64,000 bases of DNA from GCA-2731375 sp964631725. Its GTDB lineage: Bacteria > Pseudomonadota > Alphaproteobacteria > GCA-2731375. Both the position numbers and the translations under genes were made by a program. Location: contig CAZVYX010000021.1 of NCBI GenBank assembly GCA_964631725.1, positions 26,682-90,681 on the forward strand, read 5' to 3'. Shown here one piece after another: positions 7,869-15,381 of this stretch (positions within the stretch are counted from its first letter, which is position 1; each line of letters opens with the position of its first letter). Below the pieces are notes generated by a model. That model did no database searches and was not told the origin of the DNA. It saw only the letters and a program-made list of their open reading frames with translations.

Positions 7869-10250
7869 TCAGGTCACCAATTCGGGTATCTTATCGCCGC
7901 TGGGCGTTTCCGGATCGGTTGAACCGCCGCCGCCATCGCCCTTGCTGCTACTGCCTTTCGGCCGTTTCGCCTTACCCTCGAAGGCAAAAGTCAGCTTGCC
8001 GTCGGCGACATCGATCACCACCAGGCCGCCCTTGGCCAACTTGCCGAACAGCAATTCGTCCGCCAGGGGCTTCTTCACCTTCTCCTGAATGATGCGGCCC
8101 AGGGGACGGGCGCCATAGAGCTGGTCATAGCCCTTTTCCGCCAGCCAGTCGCGGGCCGCGACGCTCAATTCAATCGCCACCTTGCGTTCGCCCAGTTGAT
8201 CGCTCAATTCGCCAATGAACTTGTCGACCACCTTGGAGATAACTTCCGGCGGCAGGGCGGAGAAGCCGATCGTGGCGTCGAGGCGATTGCGGAATTCCGG
8301 TGTGAACAGCCGGTCAATGGCTTCCTCGTCGGCGCCAACCTTGTTTTCCCGGCCGAATCCGATGGCCATTTTCGACATTTCCGAGGCGCCGGCATTGGTC
8401 GTCATGATCAACACCACATTGCGGAAATCGATGTGCTTGCCGTTATGGTCGGTCAGTTTGCCGTAGTCCATGATCTGCAGTAGGATGTTGAACAGATCGG
8501 GGTGGGCCTTTTCAATCTCGTCCAGCAACAGCACCGCATGGGGGTTCTGGTCGATGGCATCGGTCAACATGCCGCCCTGATCGAAGCCGACATAGCCGGG
8601 CGGCGCGCCGATCAAACGGCTTACCGTGTGCCGTTCCATATATTCCGACATATCGAAACGGACCATCTCCATGCCCATAATCTTGGCCAGTTGCCGGGCC
8701 ACCTCGGTCTTGCCGACACCGGTGGGGCCGGAGAACAGATAGCTGCCGATCGGCTTTTCCGGCTCCCGCAGGCCGGCCCGGGACATCTTCAATGCGGTGG
8801 CCAGGGCATCGATGGCCTGTTCCTGACCAAAGACGACGTCCTTCAACTCACCTTCCAGATTAGCCAGGCTGGCCCGGTCGTCCTTGGACACGGTTTTCGG
8901 CGGGATGCGCGCGATCTTGGCCACCACGGTCTCGATATCCTTGACCGAAATGGTCTTCTTGCGCCGGCTTTCGGGCAGCAGCATCTGGGCCGCACCGACC
9001 TCGTCGATCACATCGATCGCCTTGTCCGGCAACTTGCGGTCATTGATATACTTCGCCGACAGCTCCACCGCCGCCTTGATGGCATCACCGGTGTAACGGA
9101 TATTGTGGTAATCCTCGAAATAGGGCTTCAGACCCTTCAGGATCTTGACCGCGTCGAGCACCGTCGGCTCGTTCACATCGATCTTTTGGAAGCGCCGCAA
9201 CAGGGCCCGGTCTTTTTCGATATAGCCGCGGTATTCCTTGTAGGTCGTCGAACCCATGCAGCGGATGGTGCCGCTGGCCAGGGCCGGCTTCAACATGTTG
9301 GAGGCATCCATGGCCCCGCCCGATGTCGCACCAGCGCCAATCACGGTGTGAATTTCGTCGATGAACAGAATGGCGTCGTCATGGTTTTCCAGCTCGGCGA
9401 TCACCGCTTTCAGGCGTTCTTCAAAATCGCCGCGATAGCGGGTGCCGGCCAACAGGGCGCCCATGTCCAGGGAATAGATCGTGGTATCGCGCAGCACCTC
9501 GGGCACTTCGCCCAAGACCACCCGGCGGGCCAGGCCCTCGGCAATGGCAGTCTTGCCGACGCCGGGGTCGCCCACCAGCAGGGGGTTGTTCTTTTGCCGC
9601 CGGCAGAGGATCTGGATGGTCCGCTCCAACTCCTCTTCCCGCCCGATCACCGGGTCGATACGGCCGCTGCGCGCCTTGTCGTTCAGATCAATGCAATAGG
9701 CGGCCAGGGCCTCGTCGCCGGATTTGACCGCGCTTTCTTCCTCTTCCTTTTCCTCCGTCCCGCGCACCGTGCGTTCCGCGTTCATGCCCGGCGTCTTGGC
9801 GACGCCGTGCGAGATGTAGCTGACCGCATCCAGGCGCGTCATGTCCTGTTCCTGCAGGAAGTAAACCGCGTGACTTTCACGCTCCGCAAAGACCGCGACC
9901 AGGACATTGGCCCCGGTAACCTCATCCCGGCCCGATGACTGCACATGATAGACGGCACGCTGGATAACGCGCTGGAACCCGGCGGTCGGCTTCGCCTCTT
10001 CCTCGTCTTCCACGGTCAGCGACGCCAGGTCCTCGTCGAGATAGTCGATCAACTGGCCGCGCAACTGGTCAATCTCCACATTGCAGGCACGCAACACCGA
10101 GCGGGCATCATTGTCATCGCACAAGGCCAACAACAGATGCTCCAGGGTTGCGAATTCATGCCGGCGTTCGTTAGCGCTGCGTAGCGCCCGATGCAGGCTC
10201 TGTTCCAGTTCTGCCGCGAATGATGCCACTAGACTTTTTCCATCGTACAT
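7869..10250 (-). CDS. clpA: ATP-dependent Clp protease ATP-binding subunit ClpA
   Basis: A 793-residue AAA+ unfoldase that feeds substrates to ClpP. Visible in order: the N-domain repeats (ELEQSLHRAL, about residues 1-150), an acidic linker with a run of Glu near 168-173, AAA module D1 with Walker A GDPGVGKT at 227-234 and Walker B FIDEI at 296-300, and D2 with GPTGVGKT at 508-515 and LLDEIEKAH. The IGF tripeptide in MAIGFGREN is the ClpP-docking loop. A Ser/Gly-rich tail of about 35 residues follows the last domain. The start overlaps the end of clpS by 22 bp, so the pair is translationally linked. Confidence 0.97.
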   Translation of the reverse strand: MYDGKSLVASFAAELEQSLHRALRSANERRHEFATLEHLLLALCDDNDARSVLRACNVEIDQLRGQLIDYLDEDLASLTVEDEEEAKPTAGFQRVIQRAVYHVQSSGRDEVTGANVLVAVFAERESHAVYFLQEQDMTRLDAVSYISHGVAKTPGMNAERTVRGTEEKEEEESAVKSGDEALAAYCIDLNDKARSGRIDPVIGREEELERTIQILCRRQKNNPLLVGDPGVGKTAIAEGLARRVVLGEVPEVLRDTTIYSLDMGALLAGTRYRGDFEERLKAVIAELENHDDAILFIDEIHTVIGAGATSGGAMDASNMLKPALASGTIRCMGSTTYKEYRGYIEKDRALLRRFQKIDVNEPTVLDAVKILKGLKPYFEDYHNIRYTGDAIKAAVELSAKYINDRKLPDKAIDVIDEVGAAQMLLPESRRKKTISVKDIETVVAKIARIPPKTVSKDDRASLANLEGELKDVVFGQEQAIDALATALKMSRAGLREPEKPIGSYLFSGPTGVGKTEVARQLAKIMGMEMVRFDMSEYMERHTVSRLIGAPPGYVGFDQGGMLTDAIDQNPHAVLLLDEIEKAHPDLFNILLQIMDYGKLTDHNGKHIDFRNVVLIMTTNAGASEMSKMAIGFGRENKVGADEEAIDRLFTPEFRNRLDATIGFSALPPEVISKVVDKFIGELSDQLGERKVAIELSVAARDWLAEKGYDQLYGARPLGRIIQEKVKKPLADELLFGKLAKGGLVVIDVADGKLTFAFEGKAKRPKGSSSKGDGGGGSTDPETPSGDKIPELVT

Positions 10251-10660
10251 TGTAGCGGATGCTGGTTTTTGCGGGCGAGGTCGGTCACCTGCATCACCTT
10301 TGTCTCCGCTATTTCAAACGGGAATATGCCGCAAACACCAATTCCCTTCTGGTGCACATGCAGCATGATTTGGGTCGCCTCTTGCTGGTCCTTGTTGAAA
10401 TAACGCTCCAACACATGAACCACGAACTCCATGGGCGTGTAGTCGTCGTTCAACAACAGCACCCGGTACATGGACGGCTTTTTTGTTTTCGGACTGGTCT
10501 TGGTGGCGACGCCGGTACCACCACCGCCGCCGCCGCCGTCCTGGTCATCGCCGCCGCCAGCGGCGCGAACGGCAAGCCCGGCGGCATGGACAACAGCCAT
10601 GCCGGTATCACGGCCCGCCGCCTGGCCGCCGATCCACCTATTGCCGTTCAGCTCGTTCAT
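10229..10660 (-). CDS. clpS: ATP-dependent Clp protease adaptor ClpS
   Basis: ClpS delivers N-degron substrates to ClpA. The conserved core YRVLLLNDDYTPMEFVV, HVHQKGIGVCG and FEIAETKV is complete and occupies the C-terminal 85 residues. The start is uncertain: 10660 (MNELNGN) gives 143 residues with a GGAG upstream; the frame is open to 10732, and an internal ATG at 10600 would also work. The extra N-terminal segment includes a run of seven Gly and is not part of the adaptor fold. It overlaps clpA by 22 bp, the standard clpS-clpA operon. Confidence 0.95.
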   Translation of the reverse strand: MNELNGNRWIGGQAAGRDTGMAVVHAAGLAVRAAGGGDDQDGGGGGGGTGVATKTSPKTKKPSMYRVLLLNDDYTPMEFVVHVLERYFNKDQQEATQIMLHVHQKGIGVCGIFPFEIAETKVMQVTDLARKNQHPLQCTMEKV

Positions 10661-10839
10661 GCCCCTAGGGTCTCCCAGCCGTGATCCAATCCGGCCTGGC
10701 CAGCGCAACGGACCTAATCCAAAAACGCTCACCAGGGCAAATCACGCCACCTTCCTATCATATCGGCCATTTCCATCATATTGGAAGGGGTAGTTCCAAG
10801 CGATAGTAGATTGGAGTTGTTTAAAAATGGCAAAAAAAT

Positions 10840-10858
10840 GCCCGGCATGACGCCGGGC
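10840..10858 (-). terminator. second rho-independent terminator after phasin gene
   Basis: The perfect inverted repeat GCCCGGC/GCCGGGC (10840-10846 and 10852-10858, 5-nt loop) is followed on the minus strand by seven T (complement of A 10832-10838). It sits 20 bp beyond a first terminator and serves the phasin gene as a backup, or blocks read-through toward clpS. Confidence 0.75.
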
Positions 10859-10877
10859 CGTCCCGCAGACATAGAAA

Positions 10878-10906
10878 AAGGGCCCGGCGGGAGGATCCGG
10901 GCCCTT
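10878..10906 (-). terminator. rho-independent terminator of phasin gene
   Basis: A perfect 10-bp inverted repeat (AAGGGCCCGG at 10878-10887, CCGGGCCCTT at 10897-10906) with a 9-nt loop, followed on the minus strand by a T run. It lies 45 bp after the phasin stop codon. Confidence 0.85.
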
Positions 10907-10950
10907 CTCTACAGCGCTCAACCCCGTGGGGCAGAGCTGCTAAATCACGG

Positions 10951-11466
10951 TTACGCCGCGTTTTTGCGCCATTTCTCCACCGAAGCGGTGAATTGCGCGT
11001 TGATCGGCTCGGCGGTTTCCTGAGCAACCTTGGTCGCCATTTCACCAACCTTGGTGCTTTGGGCCATGAAGCCGTCAAAGCTGCCACGGGCATATTCGGA
11101 CTGCAGTTCCATGGCCTCGTTCAAAGACTTGGCGCTCAATATCGCCTTGGTCGCCTGGACATTGCTGTCCAGCATCTGCTTGGCGAATTGCATCCATTCG
11201 CCGCTGATCGCTTCCATGCCGCGGCCATAGGCGGCGCCGGCGTTGTTCCAGGCTTCCATGCTCTGCTTGCCGGAGGCGGCCATGTCACCATAGCCCTCGA
11301 ACATCTCTTCGGCCTTTTCGCGCATGCCGCCAAAAGCCTTTTCATAGCCCTCGGTGCTGGCCTTGGCGAAATTGCGAAGGGTTTCCTGGCTGGCCGCCGC
11401 AATGGTCTCGGCCGTTTTCGTTGCGCTGTCCTGCTTGGCGCCTTGCTTGGTGGTCTTGGCTGTCAT
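10951..11466 (-). CDS. phasin family protein (polyhydroxyalkanoate granule-associated)
   Basis: A 171-residue helical protein rich in Ala, Glu, Lys and Met, with the phasin pattern (EEMFEGYGDMAASGKQSMEA, then AKSLNEAMELQSEYAR and a C-terminal FTASVEKWRK). Phasins coat PHA storage granules and limit their size. The ATG at 11466 is preferred over an in-frame TTG at 11472; AGAAGAG precedes it. A Lys/Thr-rich leader comes first. Two terminators follow the gene and a 500-bp region with repeated TGCATTGC motifs precedes it, consistent with strong, PHA-linked control. Confidence 0.88.
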   Translation of the reverse strand: MTAKTTKQGAKQDSATKTAETIAAASQETLRNFAKASTEGYEKAFGGMREKAEEMFEGYGDMAASGKQSMEAWNNAGAAYGRGMEAISGEWMQFAKQMLDSNVQATKAILSAKSLNEAMELQSEYARGSFDGFMAQSTKVGEMATKVAQETAEPINAQFTASVEKWRKNAA

Positions 11467-11594
11467 GGTCAAATCACTCTTCTAAATGGCATCAATAGGT
11501 TGACATCGGTTTGTTGGTTTCGACGGTCTTTCGCCAATCGGCGCGATACCTCAAACTATGCGCGCGGAGACGTGAACCCGCTGGAAATTCTTTA

Positions 11595-11686
11595 TGCTGC
11601 AATGCAACATAACCGCAAAATAGGGATTCAGAGCCAAATGTCAATGGAAAATTGTGCGATGCAGCAAAATTTTTTGCATTGCGGCA
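11595..11686. promoter_or_regulatory. cluster of TTGCATTGC(A/G)GCA motifs upstream of phasin
   Basis: Inside the 507-bp gap between the phasin start (11466) and the carboxypeptidase gene, TTGCATTGCAGCA occurs on the minus strand at 11595-11607 and TTGCATTGCGGCA on the plus strand at 11674-11686, identical at 12 of 13 positions and facing each other. A related TGCGATGCAGCAA lies at 11655-11667. Phasin genes are commonly repressed by PhaR, which binds TGC/GCA-rich sites; these are candidate PhaR operators. The rest of the gap shows nothing I can name. Confidence 0.5.
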
Positions 11687-11973
11687 TGATTCCACCCCCG
11701 CCGTTGGCGGAGGGATGAAAAATTACCTGCGGCAAAACAAGATTCACCAATCGCAAGGCACGAAATCCACGGCATTGTGCAATAGATTCCAAACTTGATT
11801 CTTCTTTTACAGTAATGAGCGGCGGGTTCGCAAAATTAAGTTTGCTAAGACACACCTTGTTTACCTATCATTCACCATGATTCGTTTAAGGTCGATATGG
11901 CTTTCACAATTGTTGGACAATATGTACCGCCCTTATTCACCGCACCGTCTTTCTCAATCAATGTCGGGGTCCC

Positions 11974-13248
11974 GTGTCTTTTCGTAGCCAATTGAGCCAC
12001 GGAACTGCTTTTTTGCATGTCTGGCCGTCACGGCTGTTGGCAATTGCCGTTGTATTGATGCTGGCGGCATCGCTGACGCAACCGGCGGCGGCGCGGTCCC
12101 GTTATGCCGAGATGGTAGTGGACGGTGACAGCGGCCGGGTTTTGGTGTCGCGCAATGCCGACGCCCGCAAATATCCCGCCTCGTTGACCAAGATCATGAC
12201 CCTCTACATGCTGTTCGAGGCGCTGGACAACGGCAGGTTGACCTTGGGCCAGCGCTTGAAGGTATCGCGCCGGGCGGCGGGACAGCCGGCCTCGAAACTA
12301 GGTCTGCGCCGGGGTGAAACGATTACCGTTGAACAGGCGATCCTTGCCCTGGTGACGAAATCGGCCAACGACGCGGCGACGGTGGTGGCGGAGGCGATTG
12401 GCGGCAGCGAGATCAAGTTTGCAATTTTGATGACCCGGCGAGCCCGGGATCTTGGGATGAACCGCACCACTTTCCGCAATGCCTCCGGCCTGCCGAACCG
12501 CCGGCAGCTTTCCACGGCGCGGGACATGGCGCGTCTGGCCCTGGCCATACGCCGCGATTTCCCGAAGTACTTCCCGTATTTTTCCAAGACGTCTTTTGTC
12601 TTTCGGGACAAGGTTCACCGCAGCCACAACAATCTGGTCCGCAGCTTTCACGGTGTTGACGGTATCAAGACCGGGTATATCCGCGCCTCCGGATTCAATC
12701 TGGTGACCTCGGCCAGCCGTGACGAGCGGCGCCTGGTCGGCGTTCTGTTTGGCGGCCGCACCGCCAAGAGCCGCGACAAGCGGATGCGGAAATTGCTCGA
12801 CAACGGCTTTGTCCGTTTGCGGCGCAGCAACGAAAAGGGCCTGCCGAAACAGTTTGTCCGGCCGCGCGGCCGCATGGATGGCTTTGGCCATGTGCCCCTG
12901 CCGCGCCGCAAACCGTTGCGCGTGGCCTACAATGCCGCCAGCGGCAAGGCAACCGCGCCCCGCTACGGCATCGCCTGGTCGTTGCAGGTCGGCGCTTTCA
13001 ACCAGGTTTCCTCCGCGCATGTGCATTTGCGCAAGCTGACCAAGGCATTGCCCGACTTGCTGACCGGGGCCAAGCTTTCAATCGAGACCGTCGAGAAAGA
13101 CCGGGCGATCTCGTACCGGGCCCGTCTGCACGGCATGAGCGAACGCCAGGCCAGCGAGCTTTGCCAGCGTATCCGGAGCGCCAAGTTTGACTGCCTGCCC
13201 ATCGCGCCGGCGGAGGCCTCACTGGCCGCCAGCAACTATCACGGCTAG
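11974..13248 (+). CDS. D-alanyl-D-alanine carboxypeptidase (DacA family) with SPOR domain
   Basis: A 424-residue penicillin-binding protein that trims the terminal D-Ala from peptidoglycan stem peptides. Residues about 18-40 form a signal peptide. The three catalytic motifs of S11 peptidases are present: Ser70-Leu-Thr-Lys73, Ser130-Ala-Asn132 and Lys232-Thr-Gly234. Residues about 334-415 are a SPOR domain (WSLQVGAFNQVSSAHVHL), which binds septal denuded glycan and suggests a role in division. The start is a GTG with no strong ribosome-binding site, so the exact N-terminus is uncertain by a few residues. It is divergent from the phasin gene across a 507-bp gap. Confidence 0.93.
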   Translation: MSFRSQLSHGTAFLHVWPSRLLAIAVVLMLAASLTQPAAARSRYAEMVVDGDSGRVLVSRNADARKYPASLTKIMTLYMLFEALDNGRLTLGQRLKVSRRAAGQPASKLGLRRGETITVEQAILALVTKSANDAATVVAEAIGGSEIKFAILMTRRARDLGMNRTTFRNASGLPNRRQLSTARDMARLALAIRRDFPKYFPYFSKTSFVFRDKVHRSHNNLVRSFHGVDGIKTGYIRASGFNLVTSASRDERRLVGVLFGGRTAKSRDKRMRKLLDNGFVRLRRSNEKGLPKQFVRPRGRMDGFGHVPLPRRKPLRVAYNAASGKATAPRYGIAWSLQVGAFNQVSSAHVHLRKLTKALPDLLTGAKLSIETVEKDRAISYRARLHGMSERQASELCQRIRSAKFDCLPIAPAEASLAASNYHG

Positions 13249-13324
13249 TTTTTCCAAGGCATCATCGTTTTTGCTGTTCGCCCCGCGACTCTCGCGGCTG
13301 GGCAACCGTGGGCCTGGCCCTGGT

Positions 13325-13364
13325 CGTGGACGTGCTCGTGGACGTGCTCGTGGACGTGCTCGTG
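13325..13364. repeat. 12-bp tandem repeat, 3.3 copies
   Basis: CGTGGACGTGCT is repeated three times exactly (13325-13336, 13337-13348, 13349-13360) plus CGTG, in the 205-bp spacer after the carboxypeptidase gene. No convincing gene overlaps it. Confidence 0.9.
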
Positions 13365-13453
13365 CAAAATTGATTGGGCATCGGGCGAAAAATCTGGCTT
13401 GTTTGGAGTTCATCAATATTTGCCTGTCATGATGGCGGGCGAGGTGGATGGTC

Positions 13454-13915
13454 ATGAATTTTTTTGAAACGCTTTTGAACCCGGACCGGGACGAGTTTCC
13501 GAACCGGACCGTCGTCGTCAACGCGGCCAATCTGTTGCAGGTCGGCGAGTTTCAGTTTCTACAGCTTGCCTTCTCCCACTGGCATGGCCGCGACATGCAG
13601 GCCGATGAAGCCAGCGCCATTTTCGACAGCTTCATGATCCACAGCGACGTTCCCGGCTGGGCCTTGATGTATGCGCGCAAGATCGAACAACTGGACCAGT
13701 CAGACCGGCTTGACGAAAACGACCCGAACTACCACCGCTATGACGCCGCGCCGGCATCGACCAAGGGTAAGCTCAATCCCAAGGCCAGTTTTCTTGCCAC
13801 CGTCGTTTTCCTGGTTGGAACAATGGCCTACGCCCTTGCCCTGGCGAACCAGACCGGGCCGTGCAGCGGACAGTTTCCACCCTGCGTGACGATCGACGAA
13901 ATTCAGCAACAATAG
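13454..13915 (+). CDS. conserved-looking hypothetical protein with C-terminal membrane anchor
   Basis: A 153-residue protein. I chose the ATG at 13454 (MNFFETLLNP) because GAGG at 13441-13444 is nine bases upstream; the ATG at 13448 is too close. The first 110 residues look soluble and helical with many aromatic and acidic residues (FQFLQLAFSHWHGRD). A single membrane helix follows (ASFLATVVFLVGTMAYALAL, about residues 112-131), and the short tail carries two Cys (PCSGQFPPC), which could form a disulphide outside the cytoplasm. No family recognised. Confidence 0.72.
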   Translation: MNFFETLLNPDRDEFPNRTVVVNAANLLQVGEFQFLQLAFSHWHGRDMQADEASAIFDSFMIHSDVPGWALMYARKIEQLDQSDRLDENDPNYHRYDAAPASTKGKLNPKASFLATVVFLVGTMAYALALANQTGPCSGQFPPCVTIDEIQQQ

Positions 13916-13965
13916 GCGCCCTAGCCGTGGTTGAGCCGGGGGACGAAAGCCTTTAGGCTTCTCCC

Positions 13966-14169
13966 ATGTTTGAATTCGCCGGCGCCTGGGAAGGCCCGAT
14001 AAATATAATTTTTCTGATTGTCACGGGCGCCATCGCCGTGCATGCGATCCGTCATCGCACCAAGGACGGCAAGAGCGATTCCGTGCGCCTGCTGTTCGGC
14101 TGCATCGCCGCCGTGTTCTTCATGCTGGTGCTGTTTCAGGATGTCCTGGGCGTGGTGAAATTTTCCTGA
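13966..14169 (+). CDS. small two-helix membrane protein
   Basis: A 67-residue protein with two hydrophobic helices (INIIFLIVTGAIAVHAI and LLFGCIAAVFFMLVLF) joined by a basic loop (RHRTKDGKSDS). High GC in third codon positions and the clear hairpin topology support a real gene, though the ribosome-binding site is weak. Function unknown. It converges on the TPR gene at 14399 with repeat elements in between. Confidence 0.6.
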   Translation: MFEFAGAWEGPINIIFLIVTGAIAVHAIRHRTKDGKSDSVRLLFGCIAAVFFMLVLFQDVLGVVKFS

Positions 14170-14179
14170 CCGCCGGCGC

Positions 14180-14276
14180 CTGGAGCAATCCGCATTCAAT
14201 TGAATGCCGATAAATTGCTCAATTCTAAAGGCTCTAGCGCATGGGTTCGGGTCTAGTTAAACCCGACATGCGCTAG
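14180..14276. repeat. 97-bp double-hairpin element, copy 1
   Basis: Two hairpins in a row: GAGCAA...TTGCTC (14183-14220) enclosing CATTCAATTGAATG, then CTAGCGCATG...CATGCGCTAG (14234-14276) with an inner TCGGGT/ACCCGA stem. A copy of the same length lies at 52144-52240 in the opposite orientation. Its last four bases, CTAG, are also the first four of the 130-bp element that follows. Confidence 0.85.
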
Positions 14277-14402
14277 ACCATTTTCGATATTCATCGAATC
14301 GCCGTGCCACCTGCACCCCCTGCCCGACCACCCATTAATGGTACCCTGTGGGTGGTCGGGCAGGGGGTGCAGGTGGGTAGTTCAAATTCGAAAATAGCCT
14401 AG
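14273..14402. repeat. 130-bp long stem-loop element, copy 1 (inverted)
   Basis: One near-perfect long stem-loop: outer arms CATTTTCGA...TCGAAAAT, inner 28-bp arms CCACCTGCACCCCCTGCC.../...GGCAGGGGGTGCAGGTGG around a TTAATGGTACC loop. Bounded by CTAG at both ends. Copies of the same length lie at 61213-61342 and 62416-62545; this one is in the opposite orientation. Its right-hand CTAG provides the TAG stop of the TPR gene. Confidence 0.9.
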
Positions 14403-15007
14403 GGCTTGTAGTCGCGGGATTTCTTATCCTCTTCCGGCAGCCGCAACACCTGTTGATCCTTTGGCTTTTGCAGCTCCTTGTACAGATATTCAGCCCGCTT
14501 TTGGATCGTCGATGGGCTGGGATCATGCAGAATGCGATCAATGATGCCAGGCCCCTCCACCGCCTCCGCATCAACCTTCAGGGCCTCGATATAGTTCTTC
14601 AGGGCCAGTTCGTGGCGTCCGTTGCGGTCGTGCACGATGCCCAGGTTGCCATAGGCGGCGGCGAGCGTGCCCCGGCCGGTGCTGTCTTCCTCGGTCAGGG
14701 TAGATTTAAGAAAATTGATCAGGCCGGTCAGGTTCGCGATGGCTTCATCATGCCGGCCGGTGGCAATCAGGACGCTGATGCGGCCCATGTGGGCACCGCG
14801 ATGTTCGGGATTGACGCGCAAGGCTTCGTCGAAGTTCTCCATCGCCTCCTTGTAATCCTGGGTCGACAGATACATGGAGCCGCGTTCGGTCTCGTAGTCG
14901 CCGGGCGGACGCTCGAAAAAACTGTCATAGAACATTACCGTGCCGCCGGTCAGGGCAAAGGCAATGAACATCAGGAAAACGAAGCGCCTGACGACCAGCG
15001 GATTCAT
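14399..15007 (-). CDS. membrane-anchored tetratricopeptide repeat protein
   Basis: A 202-residue protein with an N-terminal signal anchor (VFLMFIAFALTGGTVMFY, about residues 9-27) and at least three TPR motifs (GSMYLSTQDYKEAMENFDEALRVNPEH; AAYGNLGIVHDRNGRHELALKNYIEALKVD). TPRs mediate protein-protein contact, here probably on the periplasmic face. Start overlaps the stop of the upstream 15004-15246 gene (ATGA), so the pair is coupled. The TAG stop comes from the end of the 130-bp repeat. Confidence 0.82.
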   Translation of the reverse strand: MNPLVVRRFVFLMFIAFALTGGTVMFYDSFFERPPGDYETERGSMYLSTQDYKEAMENFDEALRVNPEHRGAHMGRISVLIATGRHDEAIANLTGLINFLKSTLTEEDSTGRGTLAAAYGNLGIVHDRNGRHELALKNYIEALKVDAEAVEGPGIIDRILHDPSPSTIQKRAEYLYKELQKPKDQQVLRLPEEDKKSRDYKP

Positions 15008-15246
15008 GAGGCGGATCCGAACAGATAGTTTGTGTAAGCCAGGGCGAAAAGAAGACTGAGCATTGCCGCCGTGACGCCGGCACGGCGAAACAGACGTCGT
15101 TGCTCGCCTTCATCCTCCGCCCCGCCCTTGCGTTGGGCCCGGCGCACGGTCATCACCCAGATGATCTTGCGGATGGGAAAGAACAGCAGCAGCGCCAGGA
15201 TCAGGGCCCACAACAACCAATACTCGGCTTGAAATAGTGTCGACAT
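15004..15246 (-). CDS. small membrane protein, partner of TPR gene
   Basis: An 80-residue protein starting at 15246 (MSTLFQAEYW); 11 further upstream residues are open but lack a start context. It has two hydrophobic helices (WLLWALILALLLFFPI and AGVTAAMLSLLFALAY) separated by a basic-acidic loop (RRAQRKGGAEDEGEQRR). No family recognised. It is translationally coupled to the TPR gene downstream, so the two may form a membrane complex. Confidence 0.62.
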   Translation of the reverse strand: MSTLFQAEYWLLWALILALLLFFPIRKIIWVMTVRRAQRKGGAEDEGEQRRLFRRAGVTAAMLSLLFALAYTNYLFGSAS

Positions 15247-15305
15247 GCCTAACTGTTTCACCGTCCGTCGATGCGCCAAACAATGTTCAGGCTAGCGAAA
15301 AAAGA

Positions 15306-15328
15306 GGGGAAGGGCCATGCCCTTCCCC
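15306..15328 (-). terminator. rho-independent terminator after SSS symporter
   Basis: A perfect 9-bp stem GGGGAAGGG/CCCTTCCCC with a 5-nt loop, followed on the minus strand by a T-rich run (complement of GAAAAAAGA). It is the end of the symporter transcript. Confidence 0.75.
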
Positions 15329-15341
15329 AATATTTTCAGAA

Positions 15342-15372
15342 CCCCGGCGGCGTGTGGAATTGTCCGCCGGGG
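15342..15372 (-). terminator. GC-rich hairpin just after symporter stop
   Basis: A perfect 9-bp inverted repeat CCCCGGCGG/CCGCCGGGG with a 13-nt loop directly after the symporter stop codon and before the T-tailed hairpin. It lacks a T-run, so it may stabilise the 3' end rather than terminate. Confidence 0.4.
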
Positions 15373-15381
15373 ACCGGCTCG

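Noticed and set aside
13187..13432. Small plus-strand frame through the 12-bp tandem repeat, encoding Arg-Gly/Ala repeats
   Set aside because: Overlaps the end of the carboxypeptidase gene and has no start context; the repeat is simple low-complexity DNA.
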